Assembly: GCA_023159155.1 (NCBI GenBank)
Contig: JAJNNX010000019.1
Location: 766,589 to 830,588 of the forward strand
DNA length: 64,000 nucleotides
Direction of reading: 5' to 3'
Origin: Ustulina deusta
Lineage: Eukaryota > Ascomycota > Sordariomycetes > Xylariales > Xylariaceae
A program made the translations under genes and the position numbers. Positions 1-10,003 of this stretch are shown piece after piece. The notes under the pieces were generated by a model. It saw only the letters and a list, made by a program, of their open reading frames with translations, had not been told where the DNA came from and did no database searches. Within the stretch, counting starts at the first letter, position 1. Every line of letters begins with the position of its first letter.

Positions 1-441
1 CTCGCGCTCGGCACCACCTCGTTGCTGTCGCGCCCGCGCATCTCTCTCTCCTCGAGTGCGGCGACGGGCGGTTTCGCCGTCCCGCTGAGCACCGTCGTCG
101 GCACCCTGCTGTACGTCGCCGGCATGGCCATCGAGACCGTGTCCGAGCGGCAGCGCGCCCAGTTCAAGAGTCGCGCCCATAACAAAGGCAAGGTCTGCAA
201 GGAGGGGCTGTGGAGCTGGGCTCGCCATGTGAACTACTTCGGCTATACGCTCTGGCGCAGCGGGTATTGCATGGTTGGCTCCGGGTGGGTTGGCGGCATC
301 CTCATGGGGTTGTGGCAGGGTTGGGACCTCAGCCACCGCGCTGTTGCCGTACAGGATGAGTACTGCTCTGGCAGATATGGGGCGCAGTGGGTGCGGTTTA
401 AGCAAGAGGTTCCTTATCGGCTCATTCCAGGTGTCTACTAG
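1..441 (+). CDS. DUF1295 / steroid 5-alpha-reductase-like membrane protein, 3' end only
   Basis: The reading frame is open from base 1 and stops at 441, so the 5' part of the gene lies outside the window; 146 residues are visible. The C-terminus carries the signature of the DUF1295/steroid-reductase C-terminal family: a Gly-Leu-Trp...ARHxNYFG segment (RHVNYFGYTLW), a following hydrophobic Gly/Trp-rich membrane stretch, then YGAQWVRFKQEVPYRLIPGVY, which matches the family's usual YG..W..Y...VPYRLIPG ending. Proteins of this family are integral membrane proteins related to sterol and enoyl reductases; the fungal members mostly have no assigned substrate. The histidine of the usual RHPNYFGE motif is kept, but Pro is replaced by Val and Glu by Tyr. 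It is transcribed towards the SNF5 gene (convergent). The family call is firm; the function is not known. Confidence 0.8.
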   Translation, partial: LALGTTSLLSRPRISLSSSAATGGFAVPLSTVVGTLLYVAGMAIETVSERQRAQFKSRAHNKGKVCKEGLWSWARHVNYFGYTLWRSGYCMVGSGWVGGILMGLWQGWDLSHRAVAVQDEYCSGRYGAQWVRFKQEVPYRLIPGVY

Positions 442-1280
442 ATGGCACTCTACTCTACATTGTGATCTGGTAAGATCTGGTGCTTGTGTGCATGCTTGAG
501 GAGCGATAATGTGGTGCAGCCTGCCAATCGTCACTCCTAGCATCACTTGAAGCGGCTATGTCTTATTTCCCTTTGCTAATAAACTCACACTACATCTTGA
601 ATGATTCAATGTATTCCTTCTGCTAGTAAATTATATAACCACTATATAGCATTTATTTGAAAGTTTGTGGACTGTTTTTAGGTACATCCATTAGTTGATT
701 TAACTTGTCTATATGCAACATTAGTAGTCCTGTATGAGTTTCGTCACAATGTGCTAATGGTTTAACGCCTGGGTCACGGACGGTATAGCAAACTGTGTGA
801 GACTATGCATGGGAGACGAATAGGATCATCACAAAGGAGACCAATATATGGTGTTGAGGGCTGTTGTTGTATAGTATGATGTAGCAGGCCGCCTCCGGGC
901 ATTGGCCCATCATGTCCTTGTAAGCCCAGCACAGACACCATCAACATCTAGGACTTCAGAAACTTGAATCTACTATACATACATCGTAAGATGTTCGAAG
1001 CCCGCGCGCAATTATACACCATTACAGATATTGGTCCCCCCAGAGAGGGAACCTGGTGCCTCAGCATCCGTCGTCTTTTGTTCCCGTACCTCGCCTAGCC
1101 AATGACTCCCAGGAAATACGAGATGGAAAATTATCGCAAGGGGTCCAAGTTTTCCGTAGAACACCGTACTCGATACACGCTGGCTCAACCACCTGCTACC
1201 CGCTTCAATTGGACCAGGACGTCGGCTATGGTTGTATTATTGATTGTGAAAAAGATTGTCTACGACAATCACCCTCCTGT
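442..1280. other. Intergenic, convergent 3' flanks
   Basis: This lies between the stop of the DUF1295 gene and the stop of the SNF5 gene. It should hold the 3' UTRs and polyadenylation regions of both; AATAAA-like stretches occur near 580-650. Short open frames on both strands have no recognisable domains. Nothing else is seen. Confidence 0.5.
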
Positions 1281-3090
1281 CTATATCGGTCGTACAGGGA
1301 GATCGGCGAAGTGAAGATTCTTCGTCCATCGAGGCAGCTTCCTATACTTCTCGTAGGATTGACCGCAGTTGGCGCAAAGTGACTGCCAGATATTAGTAAA
1401 TGAAACAAGAAAATCGATGTATATAGTTTTGACTTACCCTGGGGCCATATGGACCATCGCGAACGGCCCATACGCCGGTGCCCCAGATGCGACAGTGGGT
1501 GCAGCGCCAGTTAAACCTCTCTTGATCGGTCAGGGAACCGACGCCGCCTCCCCCATACCCGACGTCAGGTGTCCCTCGACCACCAGGTGTACCCGAGCGT
1601 CCCAGAGGGCTCAGACTACGAAACCTCCGCTTCTTCTTGGATCTTTCACCCCGTCCCATGCGTTCCTCCTCCACCTCGACTCCGAGGCCGAAGGGCATGC
1701 CGCCCACCATGCCGGCGTTGCTACTAAACCGGGCGGTTTCTCGGCGCAGGCGACGAATCTGTCTCTCCCGATCGACCTCCCGCTTCTCGATCTCTTCCTT
1801 GGAGAGGGTTTCAATCTTGGGTTCCCAGCCATCTGCGAGCTGCTCGGGATCGTAACGCCAGCCCGCGTCAGCACCGTGGGCGGCGTCGTTTGGCTGCTCA
1901 GAACCCATGGCACCCCATCCGGCCACCAAGCCTCCGGCCTCGCATGCCTCCTTCTTCAGACGCAGCACGGCTTCGTAAATGGCATGCGTCAAGGCAGGAA
2001 CCCATTCGCCCCACAGGCCCAAGTCGGCACAGGTGACTTTGGCGAAGGCCTCGGCGGTGCCGGGTGGGTGGAGTAGCGACCATTCGAACTTGTCGGTGTA
2101 TACTTCGGATGAGAGGTTTATGTTCAGAGTGACAATGCATCGGTATGTGTCGTCGGGGTTGTAGTCGTCGGAATCGGCAGGGATGGGAGTGGCGCTCGCC
2201 GTCACCTCTTGAAGCTGCGGCGGAACCGCCTTGGAAGGCGTATCGAGAGCGGATCGTACAGGGGTCTCGGGGCCACGACTCGACTGGGGCAGCGGCGTGG
2301 CGGGCGTGGCAGGACTGTCGCGGTATGTCGACTGCGGGGGTTGGGTGGTGGTGCCATTGGCGGCGGGCGTCCTGTCGCCGGAATGGAAGAGGGGATGGAG
2401 CGCAACACCGGCGTACTCTTCCAGCTGGGTCCGGATCTGCTTGCTGATCTCGCTGGCAATGGCGTTCTGGTTGGGCAGGTCGAGGTCTTGGACGAGCCCC
2501 AGGGCGAACTGGTCGGTCGTGATGACGGTCTCGTGCAGGTTCCACAGGAAGATGTCCCGCAGCTTGTACGGGACCGTGGTCTCGCCGGGCTTGTAGAGGG
2601 AGGAGGGGTCGTTGGGCGGCGGCTGGGTCAGGCCCCGGGGCAGGGGATACGAGGCGGTGGGCGTGAAGGCGGGGATGTCGACGTCGATGCGGATGGGGAT
2701 CAGGGTCACGGGCAGGGCGGCCTGGGCCTGGGCACTGATGTCGGCACTGTTCTTGGCCTTGGCCATCCAGTCGCGCCAGATGCCCTGCAGCTGCACGGGC
2801 ACGGCCGTGTCCTTGCCGACCCTGTCGCCGGCGTCGGCGCGCGAGGCGCTATCCTCGCGGCGCAGGCTGCGCAGGCCGGTGGGGCGGCGGCGGGTGTCGT
2901 CGTCGTCGTCGTCGTCGTAGTCGTAGCCGTCCTCGGCGTAGTTGATGACGGTGGTGCCGCGCTTCGTGGTGCGCGCGACGGGGCCGGGCGCCGTCGACTG
3001 CAGCACGGGCGTCAGCAGCGAGTTGTTGTACGTGCGCAGACGCGGCGCGTAGCTCGACGAGAGCGCCTGGGGAAGGCTGCGACCCTCCAT
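1281..3090 (-). CDS. sfh1: SNF5/Sfh1-family chromatin-remodelling subunit with C-terminal GATA-type zinc finger
   Basis: Predicted core subunit of a SWI/SNF- or RSC-type nucleosome remodeller. There are two exons: 3090-1438 and 1382-1281, with a 55-bp intron (1383-1437, GTAAGT...CAG). The joined protein is 584 aa. The ATG at 3090 is chosen because the longer frame opens at a TTG within an Asn-rich (GTT)n stretch. An Asp run lies near residues 58-65. The SNF5 repeats lie at about 180-235 (start VPYKLRDIFLWNLHE) and 314-385 (CIVTLNINLSSEVYTDKFEW). Splicing completes a C-x2-C-x20-C-x2-C finger: CTHC at 530-533 and CANC at 554-557, followed by YRKLPRWTKNLHF. Without the splice the second Cys pair is lost. 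Filamentous fungal Sfh1/Snf5 proteins carry this tail. Whether it serves RSC or SWI/SNF cannot be settled from sequence. It is divergent from the GST gene. Confidence 0.88.
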
Positions 3091-4529
3091 TGTCGACTGT
3101 CGTGCGTCGGTTGGTTTGTTGTTGTTGTTGTTGCTGCTCAAGTATCTACTCCCTCGCTCTCTCCCTCTCTCTCATCTCGTCGTTGTGCGCGGGCACAGTG
3201 GAAGTGGAGGGAGACGGAGTAAATACTGAGTAGTGTATGTCGGCTGAGCACAGTCGTCTCCCTGGCTATTTGTTGATTGGCGCAAGAGATGGGTTGTCGG
3301 GTTGTCGGGTTGTCGTATAGACGAGGTCGGAACTGGAAGCTGGGAATTGGAATTGGTTGACTAAGTAGGCATGTATTGCGTCTTGTCCTTTGTCGTGTCA
3401 CAGCTCGAGATCGTGTCCTTCGTTAAAATTTCCCAGGAGGGCACCAGCCAGCCAACTCACTAGGTAGATACAGTACTGTACAGTTAGGTCAGCTAAGGTT
3501 AAGTAACATTCATGGTCTGGATGCCAAGAGAGAGCGTGTGTGGTTTGGGAAAAGACGCAGGGGGAGCATGGACCACTTCTACGTTAGCGTGGTGGATCCC
3601 TACATGTACATACCTACATTAGGTACTTGAGTATGTACCTTAGGGATGAACGCCCGCGATGTCGACATACAAAGTAGGTACTACCTCACTAAATGCACGC
3701 ATTCATCAATATGAACTGATTCTTAAATCATCGATTTGGCCGGAAAGATATATAGATCGTTAAGGCACGGACGGTTGATGAGAGAGATGGACGAATCAGC
3801 AACGAAAAATCTACCCCTAAAGATCGCCATTGATACCTACCATATATCGAGATGAAGGTTCAAGGAAGGTCCTAGAGTTAGCAAAAGAGAAGGGGGAAAA
3901 TAAATAAAGAACTAAGTAGCCCTCCCTAACTCAATCAATATATCACCTCACTCCTATCCCTCAGTTTTTATTTATGTATTCATACCAGGTATCTAGATGC
4001 CTTAGGTACCTAGTCCTTAGGCCTCTTGGCACAATATCATTGCTCAGTACACTCGCCCCAGTTAGGTAGATTTCCTATTTCGGCAACATGAGTCTTCTGC
4101 AGGTCGTAGGCCATAATATAAACTAGATACAAACGAAGGTTAGATAGATAGATGCTAATAAATACGTTGTCCGTCATCGGTCTACCTATCAGTCATACTC
4201 GGAACCGTAACCGCATCTATAACTATCTTCGGCATAACAACAGAGCTCACTTTGACGACTTGGGGATTACAGCATGGTGCAGGTCTCGGTATAGTCACCT
4301 TGCTTGGTCATGTTCTGCTGAGAAATCAATCCAACTTTCGGCATTGCCATCTCAGATCAACAGCTGACACCGTTTCCGCGCCCTTTGCTTTACATTGGGC
4401 CTTCTCACGCCCGGCGTCACTCAACCAAGCCGCGGATATATATATTATATCCGCTACAGACGGATCAAGACACCAATTCAGCAACCCTCTTCTCTCGCCC
4501 TTGCACGGAATCACCGCCAAGCTTTCATC
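3091..4529. promoter_or_regulatory. Divergent intergenic region between the SNF5 and GST genes
   Basis: About 1.4 kb serving both 5' ends. It includes a (GTT)n run at about 3115-3135, an AC/CT-rich 5' leader next to the SNF5 gene, and repeated TAGGTA/TACCTA motifs (about 3462, 3611-3640, 3990-4025, 4060). No gene is supported. Individual regulatory sites cannot be assigned, apart from the inverted repeat at 4432-4454 listed separately. Confidence 0.5.
4432..4454. promoter_or_regulatory. Inverted repeat containing a TATA-like core, upstream of the GST gene
   Basis: Perfect 9-bp arms GCGGATATA / TATATCCGC flank a 5-bp TATAT centre, 75 bp before the GST start codon. The centre can act as a TATA element. 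The CGG-containing arms resemble the everted or inverted half-sites bound by dimeric Zn2Cys6 regulators, but no specific factor can be named. Confidence 0.4.
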
Positions 4530-5531
4530 ATGGCCCTCGAACCAAGCTACACGCTTCACTTGTACGCGACACGATACTCAAGTACGTCTTCCTTCCATCC
4601 GCCGGCATCGCGACACCTCCTACCCAGATAGTTCGCCTACGAACGCCTCAAAGCAAACAAGTATTAAACCCCTGCCTAATCTGCCTAGGCTGGGGTGTCC
4701 GCGCACAGCTCATATTCGAGTACTTCCAAATCCCCCACCGGGTGCAATACTACAACTACACCATCCCGGCCCTCACGCCGCCGCCCGAGCTGCGGGTCCT
4801 GCCCGTGCTCGATGTGACCCCGGCAGACGAGCAACCCCTCCGCATCCCCGACTCGCTCGCCATCGCCGAGTACCTGGCCGACCAGCACCCGGACAGGCGC
4901 CTCTGGCCCGCCGATCCCCAGCTGCGCGCCCACGCCCGCGTCGCCGCCGCCCAGATGCACTCCGGCTTCGCCGCCCTCCGCAACGCCTACCCCTGCAACT
5001 TCGTCGCGCGCTTCGCCGGCCCCGGCATCCCCTTCGACGACGCGGTCGCCGGCGACGTGCGCAAGCTGTTCGAGCTGTGGCATCGCGTGCGCGTCGCCTC
5101 CAAGAAACGGCTGGCCCAGCTCGGCGAAACTGATCGCGGCTTTCTGTGTGGCGGGTTTAGTATTGCCGATGCTTTCTTCTGGCCTGTGCTTTGGGTGAGT
5201 TGTATTTTCCGCGAAGGGTGACGTGATTTTTTATTTTATTTTTTATTAGAAAATAAAATCTTTTTGATGTCTTATTCGCTGACCTCTTTTTCTTGTATAG
5301 CGCCTGAGGACATACAATGTGCCTCTGACTGGTATCACCGACGAAGGGCTCGGGTGGATGGAGACGATGTGGAATGATCCGGTAATGAAGGCCCAGGCAA
5401 GAGAGTACTTCCGGCAGGCCCGGGATCCGCAGACTCGCATGGCGCTTTATGATGATGTATTCAAGGCGATTCCTGACGTGACATGTGGGACATTCACGGA
5501 AGACTGGATTTTCGATGGGGCATCCGTCTAG
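4530..5531 (+). CDS. Glutathione S-transferase
   Basis: Cytosolic GST-type protein expected to conjugate or reduce substrates with glutathione. There are three exons: 4530-4581, 4689-5194 and 5301-5531, with introns of 107 bp (GTACGT...CTAG) and 106 bp (GTGAGT...TATAG). The joined protein is 262 aa. The first splice makes the thioredoxin-fold motif YATRYSSWGVRAQLIFEYF, placing Ser/Trp at the usual active-site turn. The fold continues through IPHRVQYY, then RVLPVLD and IPDSLAIAEYLADQHP, which is the glutathione-binding Pro and Asp-Ser segment. The helical C-domain follows, with FSIADAFFWPVLWRLRTY, a typical GST buried N-cap Asp region. The length fits the family. The coding exons are very GC-rich while the second intron is AT-rich. 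The gene is divergent from the SNF5 gene. The class and substrate are unknown. Confidence 0.87.
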
Positions 5532-5632
5532 CGCTTGAATCGGTGGACGAGAATAGGGAATAGACACGGTATATCAACAACCGAGAAAAATTGACATGAT
5601 TTCAGACGGTATGCATGAGCTCGTCCTTCGCA

Positions 5633-5854
5633 TTAGGCCGCCTTAGTCCTCGTCTGCGGTTTTCCAGCCATCGTCTTCACTGTCTCCAGGTCAGAGTAGA
5701 CAAAGTGCTCAAACTTTCCACATACCTCGCCAATCAGGCTGCCAAGTTCCTTGCCTACACTTGCGAATGATTTCAGAGTGCTGATGATCCTGGGCATCAC
5801 CGCGATGGCTTGGCCGATGGCAATGAAGGTCGCAACAGTGTCAATAATCTCCAT
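5633..5854 (-). pseudogene. Orphan fungal STAND/ankyrin-type N-terminal domain, truncated
   Basis: A 73-aa ATG frame begins MEIIDTVATFIAIGQA and continues through PRIISTLKSFASVGKELGSLIGE. This amphipathic helical pattern is typical of the N-terminal domain that precedes NACHT, NB-ARC, patatin or ankyrin modules in fungal STAND proteins. No NTPase or repeat domain follows; the frame stops about 30 residues later. A GTATGT right after the conserved block could be a splice donor, but no good continuation was found downstream. It is therefore either a relic or an isolated small N-domain gene. It lies 101 bp past the GST stop in the opposite orientation, so it could also overlap the GST 3' UTR. 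Such proteins take part in fungal non-self recognition; a role for this fragment is inference. Confidence 0.4.
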
Positions 5855-7191
5855 CGTTACCGACCTCTCAAATGTGTCCTTTCACACATGAAAAAGAGAT
5901 CATGTTTGATTTGATCACTTACTGGTTAGAATAAAAAGGACTACGGGCACAATGAGACAGAGGATCTGGATTGCGCGAAATACCACTCGACAACGATGAA
6001 TTTACGGACTCTAAGTAGGCTCTCTCAACCGTGACGATGAACTTCCTAATACAATAAATAGGTGTGGAATAGCCGGGGCGCAGACCTACATGCAGAATGG
6101 CGCCTGCTTCTATTCCTCACCAAACCCGAAACGAAGCCGCCTTGGTTGTAGAAACTCTCAAACACATCACAGTCTCTAGCCAAAGCCAGGTCCTGTCTAA
6201 ATTGAGAGTAAAAATCCGATCAATACTGAAATTCCATTTCATATTCCGCCTTGTCTTTCCAAGTACCGCATGTTACATTCAATAACAACTCTCCGAGTAC
6301 CCTCTGTCTTTCTCTCCCCATGTCTGTACAATCACCAATAACCTTAAGTAGTCATGATGATCGCGGTGTGGCTCGAGTCTGCATAAGCTCATAGCTTGCC
6401 GTAAACATCTGTCCCGCCGCGTTCAAATTGCCCGTCATGAAGTCGCTGGGCAAATAACCTTCATTCTCAATATGTATGTATTTCGGTCACGTCGATACCA
6501 TTATTGTCATTCGATCAGCATGGATGTGATGCAGCGCATTTCTAATACATGCGTTAAGCAAGAACGAAAACGAACGACTTGCTCTGGTCATAGAGTTGCC
6601 CGTTAGTGTTTGCGGCAGTGCCCTGAGATAATTGGATCGAGCTACATGATGGCGTCTACACTAAATCGGCTCTCCGCCTGTTTCCATATCCCGTCCTAGG
6701 AGTGAACGTCATGTTTATTGGTAAGGTCCGAAATTATTATGAAGAGCGACTCTTGATATATAGCTCGAAACCTAATAGATCAAACAAACAAGTTCAAGAG
6801 CTTTGCATTTCAAGCATCGTCTTATTTAGAGGAGAGGAATGGATTAGACCATATTACGAGTTACACATTATGTATTACACAAGTCCCGGCTATAGAATTG
6901 CTAACTTACAAGCAGGGGTTAACTCTAGCATCTATAAGCTACTCGAATATATATATTCGTACCATCGTCTAAAAAACCTAACCCCCCCTTGGGCCTGGTT
7001 GCCCAACACGGTATAGGATGTAATTAATGAAAACCAAGAAGAAATTCACATCCGCTGTTCGCGTGAGGATAATAAATATGCAACTCGCTCGGCAAAAAGG
7101 AGACTCGTAACTATACAGGGAATCATTGCCACGTTTAGTGAAGATGGGGAAGAACAGCTGGCACCAAGATGGAATTTTGGATGCCGTGTTC
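5855..7191. other. Intergenic, no supported gene
   Basis: Contains the 5' flank of the STAND-like fragment and the 3' flank of the hydrolase gene. A 101-aa ATG frame at 6711-7016 (+) has a skewed Ile/Tyr-rich composition and no recognisable domain, so it is not called. No RNA gene is seen. Confidence 0.45.
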
Positions 7192-10003
7192 TCATCGCGC
7201 CGTGGCCGCTCGTGTACTTCGGCCTCTCTCCTCGGTGCGCTTGGGGTTCGTTAGTCTCGTCCAATCATCCCACTCCTTGCTTATCTCGGTCAGCACGGAA
7301 CCCATGACGGAAGCATTCGCCATCAGCCCGTGGGTTTCGCCTTCGAGCACGCGGACCTCACATCTGCGCATCGCCTTGCCCAGCCATCGGACATTGTCCA
7401 CCGGAACACGCGTGTCCCGACTACCGTGGTGTATGACGACGGGTCGTGTGATGTCTACATAACGGAATCCAATCGTGTGTCGTCGCTCGAGGCAGACCAA
7501 CAAATCGACGGCGGGATTGGCCCCAGTAGTAGCCAGGTCCCAGATGGCATGCGTCAGCCGCATGTCATAGGTTACTTGCCGCTCCTTGTCAGCCAATGCA
7601 TCAGAGGCGGCAGCAAGGACGGCATCTTGTGGATCCTGAGCATTGCGGGTCACACGAGGTCGATCGGATGGCCCAGAGTCCTCGAGACATGATGCCTTCA
7701 TATCAACGTCATGAAGCACGTTTTCTTTGTCTATACCAGACACAACATCATGTTTGTTCGATGCTCCCGTCTCACGACCCTGGGCGGCCGCCGATTTGCG
7801 CTTGCCTCGACGAGAACTGTTTTTGGGAAGTGAACTTGTGATTGAGCTGCTTGTGGTCGTCATAAACGAGCTGTTGGCGGCTTTTAGAAAGGGGGTGGGC
7901 AGAGCCCGCAGGATCCTCTGGGATGTAGGTATGGCATTGGTTGGGGGCAGTGCTTGCGTTGTCCCGAACACATTCATCTGCGACGGTGGAATCCAAGGCG
8001 CCAGCAGGTGGATCCGGCCACGTATATGCTGCGGCATACGAAGCGCCGTGGCGAGGGCGTAGATGGCGCCGGCCGAGTGGGCCAGGATGGAGAATTTCGT
8101 GACCTTGAGCGTCTGGCAAATGGCATACACATCGTCTAGTCCTTGTTAGTCATCCTGAGTTCATGAAGTAGGTTGTAGACATACCTGGCCAGCTAAGAGG
8201 GGTCGTTGTCCCATCGTATGCCTCGCTGTCGCCTACGCCGGGTCGGTCGGGGGTAATCAATCGCAGTTTCAACGCCAAGCCTAGCTCATCGTAGAATGCA
8301 GTAATATAGCGAGTAAGGCCCATGCCGACACAGCAGAACACGGCCGAGCCCTCGGGATCTCCCACTTCGGAGAAGGATATGATGCGGCCCGTCTGGGGAT
8401 GTCGGATCTTCTGGGACAGTCGGGGTGAGCAAAGATAGGATTCAACTGCATCATCGACGGAATCAGCACTCCCAGGCCGTTCGTAGCCGACCACGGGATC
8501 GGAAGCCACGGCCTCTTTCGCATTATCAGTACGCTCGGAACTCTTGGCCCTAGTCGAAAGACGCTGCAACCTCGAACTGCTTCGCTTCGGCCTGAGCGTG
8601 TCGGCAGCAGCATCAGGGGTACCACGGTCCGACTTCCGGCGATCGGCGCCCAGGGAACTGTGGCGCCTGTTCTGGTATATAGCTGGGGACGGCGCGCCGT
8701 CGTCGATTCCAGGCGCCTCCAATGGCTGCCCAGTGGCCGCCTTTTCGTACGTAAAACTAGGATTGCGAGAACCCTGGGCGGCAGCCAGCTTGTCTCGTGA
8801 CGGATCCATCATGTTTCCCATCAATATGTCTTCGTGTCGTCGCCCCGTCTCGGCGTCAGAAGCCTGTCGATGTGTTTGTCGCGTCTTAGACTCGGAGGTA
8901 CCTTGATCTTCGGGGATCGATTCTGCTGCAGCCCCCTCGCTTCTTTGTTTCGAGGATTTCCGCGAAGACCGTTTTGCATTGTGTCCCGCTCGCAAAGAAG
9001 AGTCGCGCAGAGGGATGGGTCGCAGATGAGGCACAGTATCGGTCGAGGGGCCGTGGCCGATTGTGGTTTCGCGAGAATCGGGGACTATGGGCTCTTCGCT
9101 GATGGATGTTTCGGCGAGGATCTGGTCGGGCCGGGGCGACAAGTTACCAAGGCTACTAGACCTCGAAGCCAGCCCACCAGCACCAGAGCGCATCTTCTCG
9201 CCCTCGCTGACACGAAGACGTTCCCTTGAACTCATGTACATCAGGCCCTTGTGGCCTCTGCTCAGCTTCATGCCCCAGCTGTCCTGCGACGACGTCTTGC
9301 GCAAGGCGGGCGGCGAGGACAAAGCGCGTTCGATGGACAAATTGCCGATGCTGTGGGTGTCGTCGTGCGATGACTCGGCCGATCCCTTGGACGAGGGCCG
9401 CGAGCGCAGCAGGGACTTGAGGCCGAGAGAGGACTCGCGGCGGGGGGACTTGGGGGCGGTGATGGGCGAGAAGCCCGAGGGCGGCTTCGACGTGCGGACG
9501 ACTGGCGGGCTCGCGGCCAAGTCGTTGATGTCGTCTTCCTCCTGCAGCCGCTCGAGGGCGTGGATGTAGGCGCCGTACTCGACGCCGAAACTGCCGTCGA
9601 CGGGCGAAGTAGGGCTGGGGATGGACAGGCTCGAGCCGTCGAAGTGCTTGGTGGCGGGCTGCGAGATGACGGACAGGCTGGTGATCAGAGAGGAGATGAC
9701 CTCGGGGGACGCAGGCGGCAGCGGGACCGGTATGGGGATCGGGATGGGGCTGGGTCTCTGGGCTCGGGTCGTGTCGCCGTCGTCGTCGTCGTCGCGGCGC
9801 AGGCGGAGGTGCATGGAAGGATCGATCGGTCTCCGACGTGACGACAGACGAGGGGGATGGACAATTGCAGAGGGAGGTGGCGATGCAGAGGCAGACGTCG
9901 ATGTAAATGCAAACGTCGACGCAGATCCCGCGCCCGAACGAGAAGACGGGTGGGAGCCAGAGGCGCCCGTGGAAGCGCCCCTATCCGTCGAGTAGTGTTC
10001 CAT
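7192..10003 (-). CDS. Alpha/beta-hydrolase with ~540-aa disordered N-terminal extension
   Basis: Two exons, 10003-8185 and 8135-7192, flank a 49-bp intron (GTATGT...CTAG); the joined protein is 920 aa with a clear ATG. Residues 1-540 are Ser/Pro/Arg-rich low complexity with short conserved-looking blocks (e.g. PVDGSFGVEYGAYIHALERL), so probably a phospho-regulated tail. The hydrolase fold starts near residue 545 (GRIISFSEVGDPEGSAV). An oxyanion-type segment follows, then LRLITPDRPGVGDS. The splice joins SWP to DDVYAICQ, and the nucleophile elbow LAHSAGA has Ser627. A Lys/Ser-rich insert (about 690-790) sits where the lid domain usually is. The acid is Asp847 (HHGSRDTRVPV) and the base His875 (EGETHGL). 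The triad is complete, so a serine esterase or lipase activity is likely; the substrate is unknown. It is divergent from the fatty-acid-hydroxylase-like gene. Confidence 0.83.

Noticed and set aside
1393..3222. Several long plus-strand frames over the SNF5 gene (e.g. 2209-3222, Gly/Val-rich).
   Set aside because: They are antisense shadows of the GC-rich SNF5 coding exon, with low-complexity composition and no domain.
6711..7016. A 101-aa plus-strand frame.
   Set aside because: No recognisable family; Ile/Tyr-rich composition matches AT-rich intergenic sequence.
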